From Siphonodentalium dalli (lineage: Eukaryota > Mollusca > Scaphopoda > Gadilida > Siphonodentaliidae), in NCBI GenBank assembly GCA_032622095.1, contig CP136063.1, positions 178,477,956 to 178,541,955 on the forward strand: DNA of 64,000 nt, written 5' to 3'. Both the position numbers and the translations under genes were made by a program. Below the pieces are notes generated by a model. It did no database searches. It had not been told where the DNA came from and worked only from the letters and a program-made list of their open reading frames with translations. This document shows positions 36,425 through 48,870 of this stretch, piece by piece (the stretch's first letter is position 1; every line of letters starts with the position of its first letter).

Positions 36425-36796
36425 TACTAGCTGGTGGGGTCCGGGCTGTTTCCCTTCTGCTTTCCGGCGATTTGACCTTGAATTGACCATTTTGAAGGTC
36501 AAGGTCAGGTCGGGGTCACGATTTGACCCGTCCAAGACACTACCCGGACAAAAGTACCCCTAGGTATCAAATTTCGTCGAAATCCGTCCGTTTTACCCGA
36601 TTTGACCTTTTTGAAGGTCAAGGTCAGGTCGGGGTCATGATTTGACCCGTCCAAACACTCCCCTGACGAAAGTACCGCTAGGTATCAAATTTCGTCGAAT
36701 TCCGTCCGGCAGTTTTCCCGGTCATAGCTAACAGACAAACAAACACACAAACAGATAAACAGACAGAAGTCCCAAAATATATATTAGATATAGACA
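36425..36796 (+). repeat. TACTAGC...CAGACA repeat with a 130 bp duplication
   Basis: Starts TACTAGCTGGTGGGGTCC, then two 130 bp units each starting GATTTGACCTT (36469, 36599) with GAAGGTCAAGGTCAGGTCGG and ATCAAATTTCGTCGAA, then a tail of ACAGACAAACAAACACACAA and an ATATATATTAGATATAGA flank. Same plan as the 52.6-57 kb array: TACTAGC head, repeated body, CAGACA tail, AT-rich flank. Confidence 0.75.
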
Positions 36797-38014
36797 GAGG
36801 TGATGACAGTCTGTCCAAATCGATCGCACAGTTGAATCTAAGTCGCCACTCATTTCCAATATCTATAGCAATTATTTTTTGCAATGAGAATAAAGTGTGA
36901 TATGTTGGCAATCATTCTGAAAGTACTGCGAAATCACTTCCTAAATATTTTTTTTATTTTGCAAAGAAGTGGCCACTTTGATTCAGGTCGATTGATATTG
37001 ACTCTCTCGATAAATGTAGGTTTTTTTTCTATTTTACTCGCTCTTTTTATAACAAGCCCCTATATCGAGACTCCACAACACCATTCCTAAGTTGGTCCAT
37101 TCCATGCACACTCAAATTGCCTTTCACTCACGAATTGTGTATACAGAGATGACTAATGGTGGAATGCCAAGACATTACCTCAGAACACACATAGCATCAC
37201 GGTGATCTCCGAGCCGGCGTGCTAAACGAAACTTGATAATGTGAATCCAGGTTATGGATATATAACCCCTATACGATGGCTGTTTGTTTTCATTCGCGGT
37301 GCAATCATTGTCAAAGCATAAAATTTATTATATACATACTATTGGTAAGTTATCTAGTCCTGCATGCTGATCAAAATAAATCGATAAATACGAAGTCCCA
37401 ATATCAATACTCTATATATAGTCTTAACAGACGTACCAACGCCAGTGATATTTATCACCAGTTAAAAAAAAAAATTCCGCACATCTGTGATAGAAACGCT
37501 CTTTATTAATAACTATACCATGGCAGGACTAATACTGAGCGCCCCTCAATGTTCCAATGCGATCTTCTTGTGTGTCGTTTCATAACATGGTAATTAAATC
37601 CACAAATCGCTTCTGGGAAAGCTTCCATCGCGGAGGTAGAAGATGGATAACTCTAATATACCTTGTAATTTGTATAGTGCAGTAGTACAGGAGTGTGCAC
37701 ATATTAACACATTTAATACTGTGGTAGAAATCCAACGCTGGTTTGGGTGATCCAATAATGACATATTAACCATTGAAAAACAGACGTGGCTGGAGGGTCT
37801 CAGTTGAGGGGAGGGGTGTTTAACTTACAATTTCCGAGTGCACCCTCTTGAACCCGACCTAAATGTCCAAGTCCGTGAAGTTCCATTTGCACCCATTGGA
37901 ATGTAGGAATTTTCCAACTGATACCTGAGGTACTGTTGGGAATTGCCAAACTGACAGGGAATTGCCAAACTGATACGCCCTATTAATGTTGATTTTTCCC
38001 CAGATGATGGGCAT
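36797..38014. other. No gene seen
   Basis: Only the solitary module at 37493. AATTGCCAAACTGA is repeated at 37940 and 37962. Confidence 0.5.
37493..37550 (-). repeat. AATAAAGAGCGTT module, solitary copy
   Basis: AGAAACGCTCTTTATTAATA, then CCATGGCAGGACTAATACTG and AGCGCCCC; the second box is decayed. Single-box traces also occur at 41786 (TTAATAAAGAGCGTTTTTAT) and 42459 (AATAAAGATCGTTTATTA). Confidence 0.6.
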
Positions 38015-38517
38015 TTAAAGGTACGGTTGGCCTTGGCGGTGGGTATCCTGTGAAAATATTTCCACCCGTCAAAAACCGCCACAAACAGAAAGAACATCAA
38101 AATGTAGACAGACTTTGTCCGTATATAAATAAGAAATATCGCATAAACAGTATGTTATTCTCACATGTTTAACCATTGTTATGTAAACAAAAGCATAAAA
38201 AAGTAACTTTTCTGGTGTTTGTTTATATTATGATGGTAAACATAAAGAGCGTTCTTTGTTGGTGAATTCCGGATATGGAACTAATAAAGAGCGTTTATGC
38301 CATGTGTGTGTGATTAGCCAGCAGCATTGTGCTGTCCTCTGTAACCCAATGAGGCTCTTGCTTAGGTAAAATATAGTAGGTCTTTATGATAACATGCTGT
38401 TTACGCGATGGTCATGGTATATATGAACGGAACTGTATGCGTTTTAATGTTTTTCTGTTTACAGTGTTTGGAACAAATATGAATATTTTCGACAATTAAG
38501 GCCACACGTGCCTTTAA
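38015..38517 (+). mobile_element. 503 bp TTAA MITE, copy 2
   Basis: TTAAAGGTACGGTTGGCC at the left, GGCCACACGTGCCTTTAA at the right, TTAA edges. Same length as copies 1 and 3; differs from copy 3 by what looks like one base (AAGTAACTTTT versus AAGTTACTTTT near 38202). Produces a spurious minus-strand frame starting MMFFLFVAVFDGWKY. Confidence 0.9.
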
Positions 38518-38875
38518 TAGTCTAAAGTTTGAGCGAATGTATAAAACAAATTGGACATTTGGCTAAAAACTACAAATTTCATACTATATACTGGTTGAAA
38601 AATATAAACCTGGTGGGGGGGGGGGGGGGTCTGAGCCCCTATCTGGTAAGCAGTTATAGGTTTGAAACCTCAACACATACCTCACTACATTCCATATTTT
38701 CCTCATATGATAATAATAGAGAGCGTTTGTCTCGATTGTGTTGAGAACACTGTTGATAATTCCGGGGGGAAATCCAGTGACATGGAGAGGGCAAGTGGGT
38801 GATTCGAGGCCGTAAAAAAGGTGTGATCCAAATGTATTGCAATCAACATATTTATCAAAGATTAAGTAGGAAACA

Positions 38876-39378
38876 TTAAAGGTACGGTTGGCCTTGGCGG
38901 TGGGTATCCTGTGAAAATATTTCCACCCGTCAAAAACCGCCACAAACAGAAAGAACATCAAAATGTAGACAGACTTTGTCCGTATATAAATAAGAAATAT
39001 CGCATAAACAGTATGTTATTCTCACATGTTTAACCATTGTTATGTAAACAAAAGCATAAAAAAGTTACTTTTCTGGTGTTTGTTTATATTATGATGGTAA
39101 ACATAAAGAGCGTTCTTTGTTGGTGAATTCCGGATATGGAACTAATAAAGAGCGTTTATGCCATGTGTGTGTGATTAGCCAGCAGCATTGTGCTGTCCTC
39201 TGTAACCCAATGAGGCTCTTGCTTAGGTAAAATATAGTAGGTCTTTATGATAACATGCTGTTTACGCGATGGTCATGGTATATATGAACGGAACTGTATG
39301 CGTTTTAATGTTTTTCTGTTTACAGTGTTTGGAACAAATATGAATATTTTCGACAATTAAGGCCACACGTGCCTTTAA
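38876..39378 (+). mobile_element. 503 bp TTAA MITE, copy 3
   Basis: Almost identical to copy 2, in the same orientation and 358 bp downstream. The sequences outside the two TTAA edges differ between copies 2 and 3, so these are separate insertions rather than a tandem duplication. Confidence 0.9.
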
Positions 39379-39639
39379 GACATAGGAATGATATCACTTA
39401 TAGTTTTGTACTGCGCTTACCTGTTGCATCATTTCTGAGTATGATATGACCATATTATAGACTAGAAAACATTTTATCACATAATTTGGCCATAAAAGCA
39501 GTTTCATAATTATCGGTAATAGACACGTTTAATATCAGCGCGTGCGATGACGTCACGGCGTTCTTCAAATAACTTGCGATCGCTGTAGTTTATGATTGTT
39601 GTTTTCGATGAATATTTCGCGTTGCTTCGGGTTTATTTG

Positions 39640-39815
39640 ATGATGTGATAAAAGGTATCTCACACTCGTCCTATTTTATACGTAATTTATCAACCTCGTC
39701 CTCTAAATTCTATTTGAGCCTCGGTAAACCTCGGCTCAAATCGAATTTAGTGAACTCGGTTGATAAATTTCGTATAAAATAGAAACTCATGTGAGATCCT
39801 CTATATATGCATCAC
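39640..39815. repeat. Inverted repeat, about 176 bp
   Basis: TGATGTGATAAAAGGTATCT..CAC pairs with GTGAGATCC..GCATCA; inner arms TATTTTATACGTAATTTATC and AATTCTATTTGAGCC pair with their complements around CTCGGTAAACCTCGG. Imperfect but clear. Confidence 0.85.
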
Positions 39816-40379
39816 CAGATAGGACAATCATGAATATATTATACCATTACATGTAGCCCAGTTGAGTTGCTATTGAGCTGGGGTTTTTTAAAAGCTACTT
39901 CAAGCAACAATTTATATAATTCATTTCAGAGCAACAGGTATTGAATACTCTATAGACACTATGGAAAAAATCATCTTGTCCTCTAAGCCTTTTACAGCAG
40001 TCACTGGTGACCAAAACCATTCTGTTTTGTATATTATTGTAAACCACACACAATCAGTCAAACAATCACCGACATACTGCCCAGCCCATACTACCATTTC
40101 ACGACCCCTTGACATATTTAGGTCAATTTTTTTACATCAATAAAGAGAGTTTATTATAAACTTAAACAACAACAACAACATTTTGAGAATTTTATACTCT
40201 AGTTGACAGCGGTTAGCATTATTTGTTCGGCAATTAATCGATTCTGATAACTGAAGCGGCATTTCAAGAAATTTTGTTGTTGGAATCTGATGATATGGGG
40301 ACCATATTGTGTACCTTTAATGACTTCTGGTATATACCTGTAACACTATATCAAACTGCTTTGGTCCAAAAAGGTGTTC

Positions 40380-40520
40380 TTCCCAGATTATGTTTCCATA
40401 GTGAATCTTTCGTCGGGATATCGACATGTGTCTGTGTATATGTCATGTACATCGACGGTCTGACTCAGGACAATACAAGACTGCGTCCCTCCCTTTAATA
40501 TTGTAATGTCATAATATCTA
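40380..40520 (+). repeat. Dispersed repeat R4, copy 1
   Basis: GTGAATCTTTCGTCGGGATA, ACATCGACGGTCTGACTCAG, then AGACTGCGTCCCTCCC and TGTCATAATATCTA. Diverged copy at 43650-43830. Confidence 0.6.
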
Positions 40521-40889
40521 TGTCTGTAACTCTGTCACGATTTTGGCGCGTTTAAAAATATATCACACATGTCCGATTGCGTCAAAATTTTGACCATGTC
40601 AGCGTCATGCATATCTTGGAATACGACACGCATAATGTCAGGCAAATCGGCAAGACATGAGATATAACGCGTTTGTCAAATGTTATTAAAACCCTTTCAG
40701 TGCCAAGTCCGATTTTTGTATCAACCAATATTTCCTTGATCATTTTTCAAATTTATTGATTATAATAATGTGATACATTGATGGAAAGAGTTCTTAGAGC
40801 TCGTCATAAAAAAACACCAAAGTCAAATTCAGGACAAACGCCGGCTTTCTTATATATGGTTATCAGTGGTGCAGCGGTGATGACATTTT

Positions 40890-41585
40890 CCAAGTTCAAG
40901 TTCAATGTTTATTCACTCAAATCACAGTAAGTGACACAAGAGACATATTTATAATTATACATTTCATGGTATGTCATTGGTGCAATATTCAAAGTAGACA
41001 ACAACAGAAATGGGTATGATAACAACGTATTCTATACGCACATAATGTGCGAATGGGATGGTGGGGTTGATAAGGTCAGCGGTGATCCAAAATAGTTTCG
41101 AAGATTTTTGATGAATCCGCATAGCTTGTGGAAGCATACATTGTTTTTTGGGTTCATTATATTTCTGAAATTATGGACCTTTTTTTGTTCTGTCAAATTT
41201 AAGGGTAAAAATCGTCTTCGGAGTGAGTTCAATTTGTTACAGTCCATTATGTAGTGATATTCATTCCCTATTTCGCTCTTATCACACAGCGTGCACTTTC
41301 TCAATTGGTAATCAATATTGCACCATGATCCAGTTTCTACTGGGAGGTGATGATTTGAACATCTGAATTTAGCTAAAATAACTGCTTGTTTTTGGTGGAG
41401 TTCGGATAAATATTTTTCTTGTGTGAATTTATATTTTATGATTCGATAATTTCGACACTTATTCATAGAGTTAATCTCGTTTCTCCACTGGTTTTGAAAT
41501 TTATTTTCCAGAGTTTGTCGTGTGATATTTTTAACCGACTTATAGGGTCAATTTCGTGTAAAAACTGGTTTGTCCAGATATGCAT
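40890..41585 (-). pseudogene. LINE 3' fragment with 3' UTR and TTGAAC tail
   Basis: On the minus strand the translation starts near 41585 (IWTNQFLHEIDPISRLKISH), shifts frame near 41470, and continues as an open piece 41466-41032 with FRCSNHHLPVETGSW and the intact zinc knuckle CTLCDKSEIGNEYHYIMDC. After the stop comes a UTR ending GTGAATAAACATTGAAC then TTGAACTTGG (to about 40890): a poly(A)-signal-like AATAAA fused to a (TTGAAC)n tail, typical of the 3' end of this kind of LINE. 5'-truncated, not coding for a whole protein. Confidence 0.85.
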
Positions 41586-41910
41586 GCCTGCATGCCATGT
41601 ATGTCACCCGTCAGTTTTGACATCAGACTTATTGGCATATACATGAGCAATAAATAGCGTTTCGTACAAGGTTACAATATATGTAGGAAGATTGGTACAC
41701 ATTGGTGACAATGACCATGGAAATGTCATCATGCGATAGGCGTCTTTGGTCTCAGATGCTCTAAAGTGGTACTGATCAATTGCACGATTAATAAAGAGCG
41801 TTTTTATCTGCTCAGATGACATGTGAGAGAATTGGTGTACATAAAGCTGGCACAGAGGAAACATTACATGGTGGGGTGTAACGGGATATATATCGTTGTC
41901 CTCAAATGAC

Positions 41911-42438
41911 TTAAAGGTGGATTATCTCTTTGTAAACATGTATTATATAGTTACCGGGGTATAAAATATTAGATTTGAATCGAAGACTCCTGTCCGGAAA
42001 TGCTTCTATCGATTAATATTAATTTTATTTCGAATATTTTCTGGTCTAAACAGGTGTGTTTGTTCAGCTAACGAACAATGGTGGTTACTGTTAACAGAGA
42101 CCAGAAATTATATTGTGCAATTTTGTCACAAATAGATGTTAATTATACTCGTTATCGCTTATATCGTTGGAACAAAACAATACAAACAACCAATCTGTGA
42201 CATTTGACATTCGTTGCGTAGCCGTGGGAACAGCCCAGTGCTCTATATCGCAATAAGGTCTCATCCGAATGGTCGGTTCTAAAAATAGTAACATAAATGG
42301 GCCCGATTTTATATTCGAAATAAAATCAATATTAATTGATAGAAGCTTTTCCGGACATAGGTCTTCAGTTCATATCTATTATTTTATACCCACGCAACTA
42401 TTTAAAATTTGTTATTTAAAGAGATAATCCATCTTTAA
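41911..42438. mobile_element. TTAA MITE (TTAAAGATGG family), uninterrupted copy
   Basis: TTAAAGGTGGATTATCTCTTT at the left and AAAGAGATAATCCATCTTTAA-type complement at the right; internal CTCCTGTCCGGAAATGCTT is repeated inverted at about 42338-42358. It keeps the unoccupied site (CGATTAATATTAATTTTATT) that is filled in the copy at 19712. Confidence 0.8.
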
Positions 42439-42800
42439 AGAAACACAAATAATTAGTAATAAAGATCGTTTATTATCAGATTAAACGATAGCTGGTAACT
42501 TTTCCAGGAGAGTGTCACGCAAAGCTTTATATGTCTGTACACTATACGCTTATTTCTTCCTAATTTTGTGTCTGTTCCAGAGTATAAACAGTCGGTAGCC
42601 AATGACATCGGGTATATACCAACCCGTGTTGATCACCCAGAATATGACAAAGACGTGTGTCTCTTAGTTATGTGTCGATTGTGATGACTTGAAACATATT
42701 TTATATGCATACTATTCAAAAGGGATTGCGACTCGAGTCTCCCGTCATACTGTAATAGTACACATGTAAACACGATGGCGGTATAAACGTATTTACTTAA

Positions 42801-42946
42801 GAAATGACTTGAAGATCGATTGTGGTCATTGGATTTTGACCGGCATAGTAATTAAACACAGAGTGTGAATCCCGAATTCACAAGAACTTTGTTTAATTAC
42901 TCGGCCGGTCAAAACCAAGGAACCCAATCGATCTTCAAGTCATTCC
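42801..42946. repeat. Inverted repeat, about 146 bp
   Basis: AATGACTTGAAGATCGATTG pairs with CAATCGATCTTCAAGTCATT; inner GGATTTTGACCGGC..AGTAATTAAAC pairs with its complement. A related half-arm (TTTGTTCAATTACTCTGCCG) is at about 4900. Confidence 0.9.
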
Positions 42947-43059
42947 TTATAATCATATACCAGTACATTTTTATCCACCGCTAAATTGAAAATGTGCGGG
43001 GGATATAGGAATGGGTTCCGTCCGTCCGTCCGTCCCGAATTTGTAAGAGTCATAACTTG

Positions 43060-43575
43060 AACAAATGTCAACGGATTTAAACTATTTTTGGTATATGAGT
43101 TCACCTGACCATTACCTACAATGAGTTCGCAGGCCATATTCGCGGATTATTTGCCGGGGTTATTGGACTTTGTTTATTATTTTTGTCAAATTTACCAAAT
43201 AGCAAATAGACGACGTCACAGTGCTCATTTCCACAAATCTCAACGGATTTTAAAGGTATTTGGTATATGAGTTCACCTGGCCATTACCCAGAATGAGTTC
43301 GCAAACTAGGTCCGGCCGGATATTTTAAGTGGACTTATTGGACTTTGTTTTTTTGTGTGTGCAAATGGACGACGTCACAGGGCTCCTTTCCACACATGTC
43401 AACGAATTTCAAAAAAAATTGGTATATGAGTTCACATGACCAGTATCTAGAACGAGTTCGCAAACCAGGTCCGGTCGGATATTTTCAGCAGAGTTATTGG
43501 ACTTTGTTTATTATTTTTGGTGCAAATGGACGACGTCACATGGCTAATTTCGACAAATGTCAGTACCTAACTTTT
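43060..43575 (+). repeat. Tandem repeat of 159-172 bp, three units
   Basis: GGTATATGAGTTCACCTGxCC recurs at 43090, 43262 and 43421; each unit includes GAGTTCGCAxxCxAGGTCCG, TTATTGGACTTTGTTT and GACGACGTCACA. A GTCC microsatellite (about 43017-43035) precedes it. Confidence 0.9.
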
Positions 43576-43649
43576 CAAAACTTCCAAAACAATTGTAAGT
43601 AACATATTGTTCAAATTCCAACATAGTCTCATAATAACACACAGCGAGC

Positions 43650-43830
43650 TATCAGTGGGTTTCCACGACGAATCTTTCGTCTGATTGTCGATCTGTATCT
43701 ATGACTACTATGTACCTATGCTATAAATAACAGTGTGCTACTAGTATACATCGACGGTCGGACTCAGCAGAATATAAGACCGTGTCTCCCGCTCTAACAG
43801 TGTACTGTCATAATATATATACTCATACAA
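43650..43830 (+). repeat. Dispersed repeat R4, copy 2
   Basis: ACGAATCTTTCGTCTGATTG, ACATCGACGGTCGGACTCAG, AGACCGTGTCTCCCGC, TGTCATAATATATA; same order as copy 1 with an extra stretch in the middle. Confidence 0.6.
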
Positions 43831-44404
43831 TCTGGAATGCTGCACGCATTCTCGATGCTTTATATATCTGTAGAGAACTAATAGAATAAGCAAAGCAGAA
43901 TGCTATGTAGCTTTGTCGTGCCCCAAATTACTCAATAATTAATCCCAGGTATACAAGCACAGGATAACCAAGACTGTATATGTAATTACCGACAGAACAC
44001 CGTAGACTAATTACCATCACCATGTGTGCCCGTTTCTCCCATGATGATGCCTGCGGGGTGTCCACCACCATCAAGGTATCCTTCTTGGACGATGGTATAC
44101 CAATTAACAACTCGTACATGTATGCATACTCCACAACACAGTTCGTTTCATGGTTCGCTAGTACTAACATCTATTATACGAGGAATGCGATAACACTCCT
44201 ATGTATATGTACACAGGGAAGACATGGCCTATAAATACTACAACTGAAGAGGTTCTTCACACCGACAGATAGAAAACCACAGGCACCGTTCTGGGTCACA
44301 ATGTGTATGATACATTGTGGAAAGCACACATGGATTCCACATGGATAGTAACCGAGGTCAAAAAGGATTTTTGTAGAATAAAATATCTAGATAATGCTAA
44401 TTTT

Positions 44405-44612
44405 ATGGATCAGGGGACTCCAATATTTACCACGAATTTGGGTAACTTGTTTGGACCACAGGGAATTTTTTTCCGGAATTGTGTGGTTGCGTTGTGTTGC
44501 GAAAGATTAATTTTGACCAATATCCTCATTCAATAGTGCATGCTGCAAATTATGATGAATGCTCCATGAGTGAAGAATATCTTGCAAAAAATGGAGTCCC
44601 CTGATCTTTCAT
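44405..44612. repeat. Short inverted-repeat unit, about 0.2 kb
   Basis: ATGGATCAGGGGACTCCA at 44405 and TGGAGTCCCCTGATC..CAT at 44592-44612. Possibly a small MITE; no target duplication was defined. Confidence 0.5.
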
Positions 44613-44875
44613 GAATGGTTAACCATTTCTTTATTAAATACTCATTGGTGAGTATTCCCCTTATTATCTGAACATTGCCCACACATTATTATAGTTCCTT
44701 CAGAACTTGCATTATGTTTTCGACTGCTTGTCGGCTCCTTACGTATACATTTCATGAACACCCCCTCCAACTGATCAATAATATAGCATTCCAATTTATA
44801 CTTTGATAACTGAATAGTAAAATACATTTATTACCCGCGGTATATCCCCATATATATATAGCATAGAAGCGTAGT

Positions 44876-45735
44876 CTGGTCGATAAACTAAAATTTTAGG
44901 GTCAACCTAGAATAAATTTGGACTACGTTGGTTTCTATTCCATTTTGAAGAGGAATATATCCCCTATAACATATCCAAAATCCGCTAAAATCCGCTTTGA
45001 GCATTTTCTGTAATCCAAGATGGCATCCATGATGGCAGTTGGTATAGAAAAATTCTGAATTTCGGTGGTAGGTGCGCCAACTATACCAAATTAGTAATAA
45101 AATAATATACACAGAAACAATTGCTTAGTCGAAAACCATATCGGTAGAATGTCTGTCCCAATATGACCGCCAAAGTGGACAAAGTCGAATGAAATTTACA
45201 ATTTGTGGAAAATTTAATAGCTAGTCATACAAGAACGAGAGCAAGCCCTCGAATTATACGAGGAAGAATGGTTTCAGAGTATAAGAATAGCTTTTAATAA
45301 TAAATGTAAGAATTCTCTCTAATGTACCTCGCGAGAGAGCAAACGAAAGACAGGTTTCATACAACGATTAAGTATGGACTTTTTGGGCGCCAAGATACAG
45401 AAGAATAACGGTTTTACCTGTACTATTTATCTTGAATCGTGTAATATATGTGTAATTAAACAGTTAAATGTGATATAATGGGGATGTATTGATTATGTGA
45501 CCTTTTCTGGAAGCAGAAATGTATGTAATGAAAACAGTCTCACGAATGTGACCGATAATCGTTTATTTTTAAATCTACAAGACCAAATATGTCAAAATTC
45601 ACTTCTATATAACAGTATGAGAGCTATTCTGGATTTTGGATATGTTGTAGAGGATATATTCCTCTTCAAAATGGAATAAAAGCCAGCTTAGTCCAAATTT
45701 ATTCTAGGTCAAACTTTTTATCGACCAGACTAGCA
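44876..45735 (-). repeat. Dispersed repeat R1, minus-strand copy, foldback
   Basis: Left end TAGTCTGGTCGATAAACT and right end TTTATCGACCAGACTA are inverted copies; the arms run about 110 bp (ATAAATTTGGACTA, TTCCATTTTGAAGAGGAATA and complements). Its body matches 1215-1932 reversed. The other copy shows only one of these ends. Confidence 0.75.
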
Positions 45736-48139
45736 TCAGAGAAACCGAGGATATTTAACTCGAATTTTATTATTTTTAAATCAAACGGTTTATATATTTA
45801 TTTAAGGACATTGGCACATGTGACTGAGTTGTCAAAATGGCTACTTCTACCAAAATATTAAACTCAGCTTTGGGTCCAACTAAATACAAACCAGTCATAA
45901 TAAAGGCATTGACCGAACATGCCAGACCACTGTTTGTTAGCCGAGTGCATGCTTCTTGTGGGCATTATATTTCAAGACCACCCAAACTGGTTGTTTTTGA
46001 GTTGTTGGATAGTCAATAGTAAATAGTATATAATACAAAATTACACATATAGGAATCTGGACTGTGTATAATACTAACCCAAGACTATCATTGGGACCTT
46101 ATTTTTCTTAGAAACTCATGTAGAAAACTTCGAAGAGAATATATTATTATGTAAACAAGCGACTAGATGCCGCACAGCCAGGCTTGCACGAAAATGGGCA
46201 ACATTATTACCCCCCCCCCCCACAAACGAAGTTTGGCTGGGGATATTGAAGTGGGACGGGACGTCTTTGAAGCTCTATATCTCTGTCATCGTCAGTCGGA
46301 TATTAATGATCTTCGGTATGTTGATGAAGCAACTTGGGTGCAGGGGAGGGGCACCACTTCTGCTAAATCCATCAGAAATAGCATAATCGTCCAGTGCGCA
46401 TCTGCAATGTTATAAAAAAATAGCGTGACGGCACTTAAAATGCTAAGTATTTTCTTTAAAAAAACAAATTATTCTCACAAAATTGAATTGTGATTTTTCA
46501 ATATGATCGTCTGTATCCGTATGTGTTGAATTTGATTTGTAGCGCTCACGGAAGATTGAACAATCAGAAGTTTATCACTTCGTTTACGACATTTTATCTT
46601 AACCATCGTCGATTAAGTTTGTTCTTAGATAAGAAATGAGACATTCCCATTGCCAACCATAGTTTTCTGGTAAGTTTGTTATCTCCGGGACACGAAAATG
46701 CAAACATTTACACGAAAAATCTGAACAGGTCTACATGTGGCACATTCAAAGACAAGCACACCGGCGGTGACTCCAGTGCGAAATGTTTATGGATCCAGTT
46801 CGAAAACAGCAAAAAATCATAAGTTCCAATGCGCACCCACGATAAATAATTTCGATATTGCACATAATTCATCGAAATTTTAGTAAATTATAGGCGTTAT
46901 AGCCGAGCATAATGACATTTTATCTAATATTTGTGCATTTGTCTCTTTGCAGAGCAAATATACATGTATATTTTACCATTGCAAAAATATATAGGGCGGC
47001 TAAGTGTCAAATAGTAACAGAACCGTTCACTTTATGATGCAACTTGATATTTGACATGAATGGCAGTGTACGTCAACTATGAAGATTTTTCCCCGACAAA
47101 CCAATCACAATTGTCGACATATTCAAATTGGCCGCCACGATTACGAAATGGCCGCCTTTTTCAGCTTTTACTCAACGTATACAACGAATGTGACTTCTAT
47201 ATTCCTTATTTGAAAATTGTAATATTTCACTCAAATAAAGGGTGTTGTAGGGTGGCCACAAGACTCTCTTTCAACACACACCCCACGCCGATCCAACTTT
47301 CCAGAAGGATTCAAGTAGAGAACCCATGCCAGTTCTCGGCCCTTTACCGATTTAGGTCAAACAAAGAGTGGTGTAGGGTGGCCCACATATTCACCAAACA
47401 CATCCGATTCAAAATGGTCGCCACCCAGAGGGATCCAAATAGGGGACCATTGGGTTTGAACTTTCCAATTGTTAGAAATTTCCAACCAACCTGACACCAC
47501 CTAATGTTGGTATGTTTCCAATTGATAGAAAATTCGGACCAAAATTTTGACTAATTATAGAAAAGATTAGTTAGAGTTGGTCTAAAACAACAAATGTCCT
47601 TCTAATTAGTTGTTGGAATATCAACCAACTAACAATTTCAAACTATAAGTGGTGTAAAATTTCTAACAAAGGCAAGAAATTTACATGTTGAAAAATTTGA
47701 CCAAAGATGGAGGGTGAGACACCCCCCCCCCAAACTCCTCACTGCCGCCACGTCCCTGGGTTGGAATACACCCCTATGATAATATCACCGGCGCCACGTC
47801 CCTGAATAACAGCAAAACTAGCTTCATGGAAACCGTGTAGCATCGAAACTGGTGCATTTCGCCAAAATGCGCACCCGTCGGGTAGCTTAATTGTTATCGC
47901 AAAGGCAACGTATCATTTTGTGATATAAACCTTGTTTTAACAAACTTACGAACCCCACATGACAATGATTCTGATCGAAGATGACAATAAACTGATGATG
48001 TGTAAAATTGAGCACATGTTCCACTCAGAATGCTTTTGGATTTGTCTGTAGTAAAAAGCACTGGAAATTATGAAGTTGGTAAAACATACCAATAATTGCA
48101 GGTTTATTGAATCCTGCGGACCAAGAGCCGCTTTACATA
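45736..48139. other. No gene accepted; R3 repeat and a repeat-like 144-codon frame
   Basis: The frame 47060-47494 contains two similar stretches (AAAxxGTGxTGTAGGGTGGCC at 47240 and 47366, quoted in part), suggesting a diverged tandem repeat rather than a gene. Confidence 0.45.
46180..46420 (+). repeat. Dispersed repeat R3, plus copy
   Basis: Contains GCATAATCGTCCAGTGCGCA preceded by CTAAATCCATCAGAAATA. An inverted copy with the same 20-mer lies at 48140-48345. The 82-codon frame here is not kept in the other copy. Confidence 0.6.
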
Positions 48140-48345
48140 TACAAAATGGCCATTATTGAGGGGGACGTAATTTTCGTATATAAATTTTATCACATTTACG
48201 CTTCCTGAACTCAATTTCTGGGCATGGTAGACTTTCGCGATTGCGCACTGGACGATTATGCGATTTCGGGCGGATTTTACAGGAGCGCTGCCCCCAACAC
48301 ACCCTACCGGCCACATCCCTCATCCGATCGTCACCAAACTTCATA
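48140..48345 (-). repeat. Dispersed repeat R3, minus copy
   Basis: On the minus strand: GTAAAATCCGCCCGAAATC, GCATAATCGTCCAGTGCGCA, then GAAATTGAGTTCAGGAAGCG. Similarity to R3 plus copy is about 100 bp. Confidence 0.6.
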
Positions 48346-48870
48346 TGGATCTTTGGGATGGCCTCGATATGATACTAGTAAACTTTCGTGACACAAATGT
48401 ATACGTTGTTAGCATTTTCATTTTGTCTCAGTTATCGACTTTAGTTTGTAAATTTTTCTCAATGTTGGTCTGTCCGATTTGATAACTCAAACAAATGTGG
48501 ACCGATTTCAATATTTTTTGGTATTGGCGCAGGTTTTACTCAGTCAATATAGACCAGATTAAGACTTCTTTCGATTAAGCTGCAAAAAAAACAAACAGTT
48601 ACCTCCTCAGTGGAAAGCCATCTTGGTGGGGGTACTCTGGGCTGTGCACTTGTTTGAGTAAACAGACATGTCTCAGTTTAATACATATACGGAGTATGAT
48701 TTCCGGGATAAAGAACCCTTGATAATCTACGTGGTATTATGTAATTCCCTAAATAATCGACTCATTATCCACAGCAGAATTATGGGTAATTTTTCAGGGG
48801 GGTTGGGGGGGGGGGGTCAGGAAAAAAATCACGGATACAAGGTGGAAATTTTGTGTTTTTCAGTTTTGGG

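Noticed and set aside
37825-38961. Two minus-strand frames sharing the start MMFFLFVAVFDGWKY
   Set aside because: Both starts come from the two 503 bp MITE copies; the rest is unrelated flank.
47060-47494. 144-codon plus-strand frame
   Set aside because: Internal repetition and no domain; looks like a diverged repeat.
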